A DNA stretch of 64,000 nt, taken from contig BGZK01001397.1 of NCBI GenBank assembly GCA_005406025.1, forward strand, positions 1 through 64,000. The letters run 5' to 3'. The translations under genes and the position numbers were made by a program. The stretch is from Eumeta japonica. Taxonomy: Eukaryota > Arthropoda > Insecta > Lepidoptera > Psychidae. Numbering within the stretch: the first letter of the stretch is position 1; each line of letters begins with the position of its first letter. The notes under the pieces were generated by a model. That model was not told the DNA's origin and did no database searches. It saw nothing but the letters and a program-made list of their open reading frames with translations. This document shows positions 11,973 through 24,505 of this stretch, piece after piece.

Positions 11973-14500
11973 TAATATTTTATAGATATACCTGTATTAC
12001 AGGCTTACGTGCCTAAGTGCTTAAATGCCTAGGTTCATAATTATACGTACATACAAATGCATTATACGCATTTACATGCTTATATAAAGATACGGTTATT
12101 ACTGTCGACTTAGATTAGATTGTCGATTAGAAGATTCAATTTACGAAAAAAAAGCAGTACATAGAGATTTACTCTACAACGTAAAGTTCGAAAGAAAAAA
12201 ATTCGCAGATGAATTTTTCTAACAAACAATATAACATAACAAATCGAAACAGCAGCAAACCGATCACATCGCTCGTAAAACTATTAATTACTGAAGAAGA
12301 AAGGGCCTCGTGCAATGACACGACCTCAAAGTCGCATATTATGATAACCCTTTTTTGAAGTAGAATTGATTATGAGTACCGCAGGATATTTAAAGGCAGA
12401 TTTAGATTCAATGGGTATACCCACGCAAATAAGTAGGTATTTGCACAACTTATAAATAAAAGTTTGTAAGTAAGGTCATATGTTTACTGCTTTTCAAAAC
12501 ATTTTCCTTCGTATTTTATACTCTTTTTCATACGGTCACATAATTTTTCTAATTATTAAGATTATTGATCTAAGGGCTTATTTTTGACGTGCCAGTTGAA
12601 TGCTATAGCTGTTTTTTTTTTTGGGCCCGTAATTGTCAAATTTGACATGAAATCTTGATCAATGGGAAAGCAAATAAATCACATATTGCGAGGTTTAGAA
12701 TATATGTAGGATGGGTCGCGACCTCCGATTGCTCAGAAAGGAAAAATGACTATTTTATTCGCGATGCGTAGAAATGCACTGCCTAAAGTAAGGAGATGCG
12801 ACTTTACAGTTGTTTCTCCCGAAATTTCTCGATAACACTAGAGAAAAAATGGTAACCTACAGTTCGACATTAATGGACTTTTATTTTTTGTTCAGATTCT
12901 CACAAACTGGATCTTAAGATATTTGGGAGTATAAAATTTAATCATTTCTTTCAGACGCTTCTTATCCATTTCTGTGTTATAAATTTATTTGATGCAATGT
13001 AATTTTAACATAAAAAGAAATTTTAAAAATAGTTGAAGATCTAAAATTTTCCCTTTAATTCCATTTTAGTTACTTTTTGGAATAGCAAGTAATTAACAAA
13101 CCATTCTCTGCCAAATACATTTTAATTAACGTAAAACACATTAAAATTAGAAAAATCTGTGATGCATTAAATTATGAAAAGCTGCATATAAAACTTATAG
13201 TTTACCTTACCGGTTCTTCGATTTCCTTGGCAAAATTGATATTTTCAAGTTTTCAAATTTCCACAAACGATAACGTTAATATTCTCAAATCGATTTTCGA
13301 AAATGAAATTTTCAGTACAATCGATTATTATCAAACTGTATAAATTTTCGAAGTCATTTCTGACTGTTTTAGAGGATAAATAATGGTATGCAATACGTTG
13401 GACCTGTACTTCCAACCACACCACCGCCCGCCCATCAGATTTATGAGGGACAGGTGCGACCACATTTATCTAATATTGGAACTGGGGATCTTCTATATGA
13501 GCTCCTTACACTTGGCTGCATATAGCTCAGCACTGGTTGAATCGTCAGTATTCCGGTGGTCCATGGTCAACTTGATCCTCTGGCTCTGAGTGCTACGTCC
13601 TTTGTATTCTATCGTATACATTGTACGATAATGTTCCATCCGTCATCGGCCACCGAATTCCACGACCACTCCGAACATCGTACATCAAAACACTCTCTAC
13701 TGTGTTAAATATTTACGGTCCACCACAATTTTAAGCGTAACTTTTACCACGCACATGGAAACATTTATTGAACTTCGATCAGTAATTTCCGAATAAATTT
13801 GGCATCACAAAGTTCCAGAATAGAATGTATATTTTTTTGAGTTGTCAACGCGTAGGAGCAGCGGTGATGACATTCGCTTACTGTAAGTTGACTTACATAT
13901 TATTCACTTGTCACTTCTGCCTACCATAAAAAAGACGTCGTGCTTTTTGAGGTCCTAAAATAGTATATCCGCTGTTGTGTCGAAACATATCTATGTGTAT
14001 ATAGTGATCTATATTTTAAACTAATTGATCTGTTGAAATCATATGTCTGCAGCTGAACTTTCTGTCATGTGTGAATTTTGAATGATTACATAGGTATGCA
14101 GAAAAGCATCCTTCTTCACTTAAGATGAATGATCGAAATCCATTCACTGACGTTTTGAAGAATCTAAGTGAATATGTCCCTATTTTGATTATGAAAATTA
14201 TTATTTGATGATTCCGCCCATTAACGGAGGAGAAACAAATAAATATCGATCATTAATATATTCAATGCTTGTTCAACAAAACGCTAGCTTAAAATTTTTA
14301 GAACATATCACTTAGGAACTGTAAAATAAAAAATATAATTATAAATTTTATAAATAAAACTTTTTCTAACTTTTTTATATGTATAGTATTCGTCTGTCAT
14401 TATTTTTAAAAAGTAGCGGCAAAAGAAAATTGTTTGTATAACGTCAACATGATTTTAACGCTAGGAAATTTTTGACCTATGATTTTTTATGATTCTCGTT
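11973..14500. other. intergenic, mostly AT-rich
   Basis: No supported gene. A protein-like patch at about 13383-13690 is discussed in the findings. The rest is low-complexity AT-rich DNA. Confidence 0.4.
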
Positions 14501-14504
14501 GTCA

Positions 14505-15660
14505 TTTCAAACAACAAGATAGTTAAAACAGACTTAAATTGGCCTTTCATGATGAATATCCATCCTTTGCCACTGTTTATAACTGGTTTGACTAATTCTA
14601 ACGTGGGCGCACTAATCTGACTGACGATCTGCGTGAGGGACGTTCTTTTATGGCGACGACCGAAGATAACATCAGTGTTGTGCGGCTCATTGAAACAACT
14701 GCTGTCAAGTCACTTTTGTGACTTGTCAGCAGATTCGAACAACCACAAGCTTATCGGTATAAGTAAAGTGCACAAAATCCTTCCTGAACATTTAGCGGTA
14801 AGGAAGCTTTGTACTCGATGACATAATAACTTGACCGAAGCTCAAAACTCCGTCGGGTTAATAGGTGCCGCGAAATGATGCAAATATTTGTCGCTGGTAA
14901 CTCAAATGCTGTATACGATCTAGTTACAGAACGAAAGCTGGATTTACTGTTATGATCCGAAAACCAAAGACAGTCTACTCAGTAGATGTTTCCTTTCGAG
15001 GTTTTGTCTACTAAAGAACAGCGTAGTCGAAACGTCGAAAAAAAGATGGTGGCATCTGTCTTTAGAAAGACAGGTTATTATAGACAATTTGTAGGGACTA
15101 CTCACCTAAAAAGAATATCAACACTTTTTAGACAGTCGAAATGTCAAAAAAAAGAAAGAAATCGTTGTAACATAATTCCAATACGGCAAAAAAAAATGTT
15201 TTCTTAAATATATCAATAAGAAGTAAACCAATTTATAACTTAATAATTAATTTCATATATATGTCGTAACTGTAACCCGTAACTGTGTCATCTGTGTGTT
15301 CCAAGAATATGAAATAAACATCAAGGAAAAACTGTAAGTGTGTAAAATTTATTAACCAATTATATCCGGGCTACGAATACACCTACATACACATCTACAA
15401 ATTGTTTATGACTACAAAATGACTCTTCTTTTTGGAAACAGTTCGGGAGCAACAACTTCGTAGTAGGATTTTCCTTCATCATGACAACGCCTCACCGCAT
15501 ACCGCTAGAAAACAATTAACAAATTGGGGACGTTAAGTATAAAAATACTGGCTCACCCGCCTTACAGCCCGACCTGGCACCATGCCATTTTTATTCATTT
15601 CCTAAGATAAAAGAAAAAGTACGAGGAAAGTGGTTTAAAGATGCCGAGAAAGCAGAGACT
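14505..15660 (+). pseudogene. mariner transposase remnant, multi-frame
   Basis: Successive frames give FHDEYPSFATVYNWF, TNLTDDLREGRS, TTEDNISVVRL, SKVHKILPEHLAVRKLCTR, NLTEAQN, ESWIYCYDPKTK (first catalytic Asp region) and, after about 250 bp of unaligned DNA, LHHDNASPHTARK and LAHPPYSP and KIKEKVRGKWF. This is the full domain order of a cecropia-type mariner. It has many stops and frameshifts and is inactive. Confidence 0.85.
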
Positions 15661-15663
15661 GTA

Positions 15664-16260
15664 TACGAATAAACGCTCAAATTCAAATTCAAATTCAAAA
15701 TATCTCTATTTCATGGGTTATAAAATAACACTTGAAATACGCCGTATTTTTTTGCGAATTTACACTTTACCGGTCGTTCAGAAGATAGTTTTCCTTCAAG
15801 AAGAACGAGCAAGAAATTTACGGGTAGCTTTTTTCTAATTTGATTATGCATAGACAAAACAAATACAATACTGTTAATGAACGAAACAGCTCGGTAAGAA
15901 GTCCCGCTTATGTCCAAGGATATTGTCTCCTAATTATTCGGAAATTGTGTAATACTCTTTGTTACTCAGTGATTGTTTAATAACACTCTTAAATTTATAT
16001 AGGGGTAAATCTAGTACACCTACAGGGTCCTTATTGGACAAGCGCACACAGAGTCCTCTAAATGAATTTGTGGCTTTGCACAGTCGACTAACATGTAAAC
16101 TCAGTTTATTTTTATTTTTGATATTGAGTTTATGTCGATCACTATTTCTTTTAAACATTTCTATATTTTTTGTACATGTAATTAATTTTCATAGTTCCTC
16201 GAAACGATGCCTAAGTGCCAGTGAGCAAAGTGTTTCTCTCAGATATTTCATCGAATGCAG
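15664..16260 (-). mobile_element. LINE 3' end: ORF2 C-terminus plus 3' tail
   Basis: On the minus strand, MFKRNSDRHKLNIKNKNK, RLCKATNSFRGLCVRLSNK and LDLPLYKFKSVIKQSL are the C-terminal signature of a lepidopteran non-LTR ORF2. A 3' UTR then includes the degenerate AGAAGAACGAGCAAGAAATT motif and ends in a TTTGAA-type simple tail (15664-15690). 5'-truncated, as is usual for LINE insertions. The 128-aa plus-strand frame at 15959-16345 is its shadow. Confidence 0.8.
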
Positions 16261-16837
16261 CGATATATTGATCTCACCGGATGCTATTTTAAAAAACAAT
16301 AACAATAAATTAACTTGCTACTTTACTCAATTTTTAATTTTCTAAGGATATTTAGATTAACCCACATATGAATTACAAATTCTAAAATTCTATGCTAAAT
16401 ATAAAGTTAAATATAATTCAGTATAATGTGTATTATAATATAACTTAACACAACATATACAGAATGAAATCGATCATATTTTTTTCGCAAATGCTCATAA
16501 TCTCCTTCTTTTTTAGAACAACTTTGCAAACGTAACTATAACAAAAATTCATAATTTAAAAACACTCAATAAATTAAGACATAACCCTATTAAGTGCTCG
16601 GCCGTAATGAAAGCGTGGACGCGGTCGCGAGTCGATCGTGACGCCACGTGATGTATTCGAATTCTGCCCCGCGCTCGGGCTCCGCGATATATTTATTATT
16701 CTTAAAGAATTGATCCAGTCACTTACCTACAAATGGTACTTGATATTGTCAGTGATGTAACGGTCGCCGATGGTACTATTAAACTAGTCTCTGATTTTCC
16801 ACATGCATTTCACTCACCTCTTAACAAACAGGGCAAA
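16261..16837. other. intergenic with small GC island
   Basis: AT-rich apart from 16600-16690 (GGACGCGGTCGCGAGTCGATC and CACGTGATG). No gene. Confidence 0.4.
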
Positions 16838-17029
16838 CTAAGGCAAATTATCATGTAAACAATGCACAGCACGTAATACTACTTGCAAACTCGCAGGTTG
16901 TTGACTATCAGGATAAGTTTCACCACAAAGTTTTAGAGCCACAGCAATTTCATCCTTGCAAACTCCCCACGAATAAATCATGTTTGCATATTCGACAGCT
17001 GTATTATTAAACATTTCAATATTAATCAC
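16838..17029 (-). pseudogene. DUF4817-like helix-turn-helix fragment
   Basis: 63-aa frame: EYANMIYSWGVCKDEIAVAL followed by ETYPDSQQP. This matches the pattern of the small DNA-binding domain (Y-x-D-M-x-x-x-Y-G ... YPxRRxP) common at the N-terminus of insect transposon-derived proteins. Diverged and isolated, so likely a repeat relic. Confidence 0.4.
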
Positions 17030-18030
17030 ACAATCTTTGTTTCAAAAACGTCAATACCGTTAACGTAACACTTATGCTATAACTATAACCTAATGCTAAT
17101 AATACTATATTATCATTACAAAATGAAAAAACAGCGAATAAGGAAAACATCTACAATTTTAGTGCAAGTTCGCGACCGTTCGCAACTGTGCGATGCGGAT
17201 AACTGCGAGACGTGCTTTCGCTCGGCAAAGTAGAGCTGGGGGGTGTGGCATCATGGACGATCATCAGCTTTTCAAGGTTATGAGTTGGTGAATTTTCAGT
17301 ACATGTTGTAAGCTATTTTACTCAGAAATGGCCAATTCAATTCAATTCAAACTATGATTTGATTTCATGGGCAAAGTTGTTCTAAAAAAAGGGAGTATGA
17401 AAATTTGCGGAAAGACGCATGATCGATTCTATACGGTATATGATGTGTTAAGTGACATGTATATTTGCGCTTATTCTCAGATTAAATTATAACTAAATAT
17501 TAAATGTATTAAGTCCTAACTCGTTTTGAAACATATCACAAAAAAATGCTATAAACTTTTTTGACGTTAAGTCTGTTTCTTATTTTTACATTGTCTACAA
17601 GTATTACATTTACAGTTCGTATGTATTAGAAGTATTAAATTTTATATATCAGAATGGTTATCTCGTATAAAATCGATTATATAAAAGTAATTGAAATAAA
17701 ATTACTATAACTCCCAGTTCTAATAAACTTGACACAAAACAATTTTAGAACTATCAAACCAAATAATACACATAGAAATTGAAGGTAATATGTATTGCAG
17801 TATGTATGAATAAAAAAAACCTTGTTTATGACGTTATGGAAAAAATATGTTTTTCAAACACCATGTACTAAAATAAAGCAGCCACACTTCTCTTCAAATA
17901 CCGGCGTTTCGATTTATATTAAAGCCGTAATTGTCGTTCTTGACGCAATTCGACCTATGGAGACGATAAACATCTTCTAATAGTTTAACAACGAACGTAA
18001 CCGTCTCTATAAAGTAAGTAAACGCATCCG
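17030..18030. other. AT-rich intergenic, nothing recognised
   Basis: No gene or repeat recognised. A short GC-richer stretch with GCGACCGTTCGCAACTGTGC lies near 17170. Confidence 0.4.
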
Positions 18031-18440
18031 CTTGTCAAATCTCGCCGCAATAACTGTTGCTTAGTCAAATCCCGGCCGTGCGGGGCCGTCTCCATTAACT
18101 TAATGCCTCACATAAAGTCTTTGTGTTTTGGTTTATGACCTTGCGGACGCCGCCCTGTCCGAAGAAACTTCGCTTCCAACAAATAAGGAAAGTTTCCATT
18201 CTCCCGGTCTGTTCTTTGTTGGTACGGCAATAACAAGAATAAATAACTCCATAATAAAACAATAAAACAAAGACAACATTACGTTCCCTTTCGCCGCGGT
18301 CCCTGGGCGGACGTTATAATAGGGCTGATGGAGTCGGCGGTGACAATGCTAATAGGATTCTTTGTGTTAGCGCGAGGATTATTTCGTAATTTAGCCACGG
18401 AACTACGTATCCGAGAGTGGAAAAACTTGAATTTCAGTAA
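18031..18440. promoter_or_regulatory. GC-rich island (putative regulatory DNA)
   Basis: CCCGGCCGTGCGGGGCCGTC, GACGCCGCCCTGTCCGAAG and CGCCGCGGTCCCTGGGCGG in an AT-rich context. The open frame at 18279-18473 has no recognised domain. Confidence 0.3.
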
Positions 18441-18809
18441 GCGGCATATGAAAATGGGGACGTTTTCTATCATTCGTTTTTAAATGATTAAACAAAACAA
18501 ATATAATTTATTTATATAAAATTAATATAATAAATACTATGTCTATATCCAAATTTACTTTTTTTAATAACCGCACGAACATTCCCAGTACATTCTAATT
18601 CGTTAATATACACATGAAACTAATGCTAACGATAAGTGATACGGGTATGTGGCACACTGTGAGGTTAACTGCGTGAACCGCCAATTTATGGCAATACTGG
18701 AAAGACGGAGGAAGTCTGACGATGCTTGTTTCTGTCCTTTAAATATATCACAAAAAGGTATAAAAATACATTTTAAGATGTTTTCAAATTTTAAAATAGG
18801 AATACATCA

Positions 18810-19030
18810 CTCACCTTCGATTTGCTGACGACACAGCGTTAATGGCGAAATCGCTGAACGACCTGAGTGCCGTGCTGAGACCGTGGACTTCAAGAAAATT
18901 ATCTATGATAGCCATTTTGTATTCACATCGTTAATAATCAAGAGCTCTCCAATTGAAGTTGTTGATGAGTGCGTCTATTTGGAACAAACTCTCAGATTAG
19001 GTAGATCAATTACAATAAAGAGTTACTTGA
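18810..19030 (+). pseudogene. RTE-like LINE reverse transcriptase fragment
   Basis: LRFADDTALMAKSLNDLSAV contains the catalytic FADD box of reverse transcriptase (18821-18832). After a frameshift, SPIEVVDECVYLEQTLRLG matches the thumb region (EVVDEYVYLGQ) of RTE-type insect LINEs. Short and frameshifted. Confidence 0.8.
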
Positions 19031-19229
19031 AAAATTTATCTCATCTGGAGAACATTCGGGAAATTGCGAGGCCTGTTGATATCCGATACACGTCGCTGTC
19101 TAGAGACGAAAGCCTTCGAACAACACGCATTGCCTATGATGATAAGCAGATGCCAGGCTCAGTTGCTTATATTGTTGACCTCATAAACGAACTCGAGTCA
19201 CCGGCGTTTGTTGTTTGATCCACTCGAGA

Positions 19230-19510
19230 AGTAAATATCAGTGAGTTACTTCGAACAAGTTGATGGTGGAATAGCCTGTTCCACCAAGACAACGCTTCAG
19301 TTCACACGATGTCAATTGCAGTTGCTAAATTCATTATCTTCACTATGAAGAACCATCCCGTCCACTTTTCTTCTATTGTTCCCGGATACTGAAAATTGGC
19401 TAGACGGATAGAAAATTTTCACGGATTCCAAAAAAAAAAATGGAAGTCGTGAACGCCGCAATTGCCATAAAGAAAGATATTCTAGCCACGGTAAAACAAC
19501 TAGTTGTCTA
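19230..19510 (+). pseudogene. mariner C-terminal remnant
   Basis: LFHQDNASVHTMSIAVAKF corresponds to the HHDNAxxH catalytic segment. After a frameshift come LFPDTENWLDG and a downstream VVNAAIA stretch, the mariner LFPxLKxWLxGxxF and EVxxAVxAYF parts. No terminal repeat seen. Confidence 0.65.
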
Positions 19511-19669
19511 GTTTAAGTTTATTCGGATAAAAGAAAATTATTTAAAAAAAATTAATTACAAATTTGTATTGAGTTATATATAAAATATCTGACACAATGT
19601 ATTTTTTTTGTTTGTTTATAAGCATGTATCAGGTTTTTATCAGTATCTTTTTCTTTCAGATTGAGAGGC

Positions 19670-19855
19670 TTTGACTTCAAGCCCCCCCACGTCTGTCCAG
19701 CGTGGACTGAGGGCGTCGACGATCATCATCATCAGTAAGATGATAACGTCCGAGATCAGAGGCTTAACGTGCTCTCTGAGGCACTGAGCTTGTAGTATAA
19801 TTTGACCTGAATCAAGAACTTATTCCTCGATTCACTCGTAGTCAGGATTAAACGC
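19670..19855. repeat. lepidopteran interspersed repeat segment
   Basis: Contains GTCTGTCCAGCGTGGACTGA, a short ATC run and GGCTTAACGTGCTCTCTGAGG. The latter phrase I recognise from common noctuid and other moth repeats. Family assignment (probably a LINE 3' region) is from memory. Confidence 0.45.
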
Positions 19856-19859
19856 ATTA

Positions 19860-20025
19860 CAGTACAACGCACGAAATTCTGCCGTTGTGAAGCTAATCAC
19901 GAAAGCGTCGCAATGGCGTAAAATATTAACGCGAGGAAGAAGAAGGGAGAGTCGGGGAGCGTCGAACCTGCGCATTGCATCGTTCGCAGGCAATTTACAG
20001 CGGCAAAATTTCGTGCGTTGTACTG
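19860..20025. mobile_element. 166-bp MITE, copy 1, TA target site
   Basis: Terminal inverted repeats CAGTACAACGCACGAAATT continue to about 24 bp with one mismatch. It is flanked on both sides by TA. The internal core TAATCACGAAAGCGTCGCAA is shared with copy 2 at 51811. No coding capacity. Confidence 0.85.
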
Positions 20026-20027
20026 TA

Positions 20028-21049
20028 TTTGCAGATTCGTAAATAACTTACTTAACTACTGAGCGACCACTGGCTCTTTGATTATAGTTATGTGCGTGTA
20101 TAGAAAAAAAGTGGCGGCTTTATTTCTTTCTTGTTTCTCTTGGAAATACATCAGTCTGCACTTAGCATCATTAGCCTTCCAACAGTTTGAGCACATTAAG
20201 TTTTAAATCATACTGCAATATAAATTTTGTTATCTCATTATATTTTTATACCACATTTTTTTAAACGCTCTTTTCCACTGTTAAAGCCTGTTTATTCATA
20301 AGATTTAAAAAAAAACACTGTTTAGAAAAATGTAGATTTCACATACAAAGATATAATAACTAACTAAACACTTATAACAGAATCAATAAAGTTTTTTTGC
20401 TTTTAATTAGCCCTATTTGTTTTTATATTAATATCGACATCTACAATTTTTCTAAGATACAATGATAGTATTCCACGGACTTAATAATCGACTATTATGT
20501 TCCATAGAATATATATTATATAGAAAAGACTATTATTTAGAAAAGTTAGACTTAAATAGACTTTGTATTATTTTGATACCAGAGCTAAATCGCTTAGGTA
20601 CTACACAATTACATGTGTAATGAGTATTAATTACCAAACTTAACGAATGTATTTTTCCATTTAATCAAATAACAAATAACTAAGAACTGAATTAATTATA
20701 CATAAAAAAGACGCTAACATGGATAACAATGAGTTTTGAGGTCGTCCAAGTAGTCTCTATGTCAGCCATACAAATACATTAACAAGAAAATGAAAGACTC
20801 CCACAATATATTAAAAACATTTCATTGTTTTATAGGATTGAAAATTTAATTCCGACACTCGTATAAATATCATGTGGTCGAGGCGCCAGTACAAACGATA
20901 AATACAAAACGTAATTTTTACTGCTAAAGTACCGAAAAGTGAAATACAAATAACGATCATTTATTGTTTTGATAATTAGGAATTTACCAATTTTACGCAT
21001 ACACGGATATCTTTGAGTGTCAGCTTTTGTAGACAACGAAGTTTGCCTT
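20028..21049. other. AT-rich intergenic, nothing recognised
   Basis: No gene or repeat that I can support. Confidence 0.5.
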
Positions 21050-21510
21050 GATAGAAATAACAGCGTTCGAAGTCAGTGAATTCAACAGCATCAAGACGTG
21101 AACGTGGACTCGCCGAGCTGCTTTCTTCCTGTTAGCTGAAAAGTTAGACTTCTTAGATCTGTACGGGCGACGCCGAGAGCCAACCGCTTATATTTTGAAC
21201 GAGTTAGTTTAACTCACTCAAACAACTGTCGTGAGTAAACCATTCCATTTGTTCGTGTTGGAATTTTTAAACGCAACGCTCTTCGCCGCATGTGACCCAC
21301 AAAACAATTCGATATATACCAAAACTAGCAACAGAACAGCCACATTCGTCGGCGCCGAGAAATAATCTCACCGGTGACATTAGCATACATCATAGCGGGA
21401 GCAGCTGCCAAAACTGTCGGGCCGAGTCGCAGCGCCTCGCAACTAAAACAACTAACTTCCTAATACCACGCAGTACGTCTAAATGATCTCTCGGCGCTGT
21501 CCAAATACTG
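21050..21510. promoter_or_regulatory. balanced-composition island (putative regulatory DNA)
   Basis: Non-repetitive, GC-richer DNA (GACTCGCCGAGCTGC, GTCGGCGCCGAG, CGGGCCGAGTCGCAGCGCC). The 64-aa open frame at 21292-21486 shows no domain. Confidence 0.25.
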
Positions 21511-21860
21511 CCTAATATGTTTACTGTGTTAGGCGAATGCTTTGCCTTCTTGGGCGTTACATGATATTTTTGGTTTTGAATCTATAATGTTTTCTTTACA
21601 ATTCTTAGTCTTCATTTTTGTTATGCATTGTTATTCGTTTATATTTTGCAGCCCTCGAGACGTACCTAACTCATCCACGGTGGGAACTATTAATATCTAT
21701 TATCCCTAAAACGTACCATTGCGATACCCTTGTGTTCATAACAAGACTAGTCACTACACATGAAGGATAACACCTATCAAAATTGGTGAGTTCAAAATTA
21801 ACGATTCTGTTGATTTTTATTGAAAAATTCCAATGCTTGCCTACAATAACTTTAACAGTG

Positions 21861-22436
21861 AGGATATCTCATGAGTAATGTCGGCTTTCATAACCAAAAT
21901 TCATACGCTTCTTTTTATACATGTCATAACTTGTTACAAGTCTCTAGTTCTATGAAGGGTAAAATTGTTTTACTTTCATTTATGCTACTGTATGTATCAA
22001 TTACAGGGCTAGACGTTTTCATAATAAGCGTATAAAATGCGATAAATATGAAATTTGTGTATTGTTAAGACATTATTGGAAACAAAAGTTTGAAGCAGCC
22101 TAGGAAAATATATGAAATTGAACAGCACAGCGTCGATTTAATCGTTTTAATAGTGGAGGTAGATTATTCGCGTTTTGGTTGCTCACCTGTAGGGATATTG
22201 AGGCTCCAAAGGAAACAGTTGAAAACTAACCTAGTACCATTACTGCCGATTATCGAACTCCCTTGGATCTTCTAAAAACACCATACATGATCCCTTAAAA
22301 TCATTGGATAAGACCTTTCAGAGAAGTCAAATAGTACCCCAAGAATTCAAGCGAAACTTAGAATAGAAGGGTGCAAACAGCTCCTTGTCCTGCCGAAAGA
22401 TAATCGTTTCATAAAACGCATTGTTAGAGGAAAGTG
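21861..22436 (+). mobile_element. mariner remnant, copy B (same family as 10818)
   Basis: Starts AGGATATCTCATGAGTAATG, similar to the inverted right end of copy A. It then follows copy A base by base with substitutions (AATTTGTGTATTGTTA, GGAAACAAAAGTTTGAAGCAGC) up to ATTGTTAGAGG, where the homology stops. About half of the element is missing. Confidence 0.7.
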
Positions 22437-22842
22437 GGTGAAACGCGGAAAATAAAACGTAAATAAAACAGCAGCATAAGCTTTATTTTATTGTTTTATA
22501 AATAAGTTGAATTATATATCTAATTATTTAAGGAGTCAATATTTGATTTTTTTTTATTAAATGTAATGTTAAAAGAATAAACAAAACTTAAAGTTAGTTG
22601 GATAAACCGAAACGCTATCATTTTCATATAGTGTCTATTTTCGAAAAGAAAATAAACAATAATACAATATTAACGTGCACTTGTCTGAGCAACAAATTTA
22701 AATTTTATTCTGTCAACAAACACAGCGAAAAACGAAACAATTGAATACCAATATTGAAATATATTTTCTTTAAGGTACCGTTGTATAGTCGTAGTTTAAG
22801 CCAAAAAGTATCTACGGATATCTACCACCTACTGTCCTATTA

Positions 22843-22970
22843 GCCTCGGACACCATCGCCGCATCGGTGATGGGCGTCAATAGCCTGCACCGCAGGCCCG
22901 CACTGTACCTGCGTTCAAATCCCTCAATCCGAAATAAAAAGATTGTGGGAGCGTATACGTGGGAGCAACG
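22843..22970 (+). repeat. possible tRNA-derived SINE fragment
   Basis: GC-rich unit with a B-box-like GCGTTCAAATCC at about 22912 and an A-rich stretch after it. The A box is unclear. Only this copy was noticed, so this is tentative. Confidence 0.3.
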
Positions 22971-23231
22971 ACGTTACTAAAATCTCGCACAACATTATAT
23001 AATATTTTGAAAGAAGAATAACTATATCATATAATAGCATATTTTACTGTATTAAAAAAATTAACGGAATAAAATATTTTAAGCAAAAATTGTAAATATT
23101 CCATGTATAAGAAATTTTAAAAGCGTATTAGTATTTGACGCACAAACAATTTTATCATGTTGCACTTACGCCGTTTTAGTCTGAACAAGAACCTCGCCAC
23201 TATTAACTTACAATTTTTCTCTCGTCGTATA

Positions 23232-24503
23232 CAGGGGTCGGAGGAAAAAAATTTCTCGCGTTTTATATAGATTCAAAATAATTTTTGATCATGTTTTATT
23301 TACATTTAATTTTAATACATACATGCCATTTTGTTCTACAACTTGTAGCCATTTTGTAGGTAGTAACATAATGTCATTGCTGTAGAAATTTTGGGACTTC
23401 TGATCAAAAAACTTTGACAAAAAGTTTTGACAGTCCTCTCTTGATGTTAACCTAACACTATCTAAAGTATTCTGAAAAACAGGTGAAGGTCAGAGGGTGC
23501 AAGGTCAGAGTTATATGGTGGATGCATTAACACTTCCCAACCAAATTCTCTCAATATTGACTGAGTGGTTAAAAATATACGTGGTCTGGCGTTATCATGG
23601 TCAAAAGTCACATCCTTTCTATTGGTCAATTCCAGCCGTTTTTTCCCTACTTCGAGCTGGAATCTCATCATCTGTTGGCAACAGAGATTCGAATTGATGG
23701 TTTTTGCCTGAAGTAAAAGCTCATAATGAGTACTGCCCTTCCATTCTCACCATATACATAGCATCAACTTAATGCGAGTTAATGGGTTTCGCTATAGTCT
23801 GTGGAGCCTGCTTGCCATTTGACCATGATCTTTTTCGCACGTTCTTGCAATAGGTAATCCATTTTTCATTACCATCTTCTCAAAAACTGTTCGATTTCAT
23901 TACGTTTCAAAACAGAATCGTAAATGAGTACACAATTCATTAGATTTCTTTGAATGAGCTCGTGTGGAACAAAAGTATGGAGCTTTTTGTATATTTCTTA
24001 GCTTATTCAGCTTTTATCAAATGAGTCAATACTGTTTTATGGTAAATCGCTAGTTTTTCATCTATGTTGTAAGAACTAATTTGCCAGTCTTGTTCTATTT
24101 TTTACAATATTGCATCGACTTTATCCGTAACAGGTCGATCGAGGTTCATCTTTGACGTCAAAATTAGTGGAATAAAAACGCTTAAACCAGTTTTCGGCTA
24201 CTCGTACCGACACTGCATTAGGTCCATAAATATTACAAATGATTTTGGCGGCTTGTGTTGCATTTATCACTTTTGCGTAAAAAAATTTCAAAATGTATCG
24301 AATTTCAACGTTAGATTCACTCATTTTCGTGGACACAAAAACAATAGGAAAATGACTAGGCACCTTTTTCACTTTTTACTTTCTTTTTTTAAATTGTCAT
24401 CTATTTAATGGTATCAAAACTAGCCAGATGCAAACACCACAACCAAAGAGATTTTACTCCAACTTTTTACACATAGAAATACGAAAAAACTTTTTCCCTG
24501 ACC
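23232..24503 (-). mobile_element. near full-length mariner (irritans/Hsmar-like), inactive
   Basis: About 1.27 kb, the normal mariner length, flanked by TA (23230-23231 and 24504-24505). Ends: GGTCAGGGAAAAAGTTTT inverted at 24503, and AGGGGTCGGAGGAAAAAAAT at the left. The transposase reads on the minus strand: NATQAAKIICNIYGPNAVSV and VAENWFKRFYSTNFDVKDEP (N-terminal helix-turn-helix), HKTVLTHL, VRKRSWS, TFDHDNARPRI (catalytic Asp region), GWEVLMHPPYNSDLAPSDLH (third Asp) and KWLQVVEQNGMYV. Several stops and shifts. Confidence 0.9.
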
Positions 24504-24505
24504 TA

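Noticed and set aside
15959..16345. 128-aa plus-strand open frame
   Set aside because: Shadow of the minus-strand LINE ORF2 C-terminus (RLCKATNSFRGLC frame); hydrophobic composition comes from reading the complementary strand.
18883..19218. 111-aa frame as one novel protein
   Set aside because: Its first half is a frameshifted LINE reverse transcriptase; the rest is unrelated sequence before a mariner relic.
22843..22970. tRNA gene
   Set aside because: A B-box-like word is present, but no cloverleaf or clear A box could be built; kept only as a weak SINE candidate.
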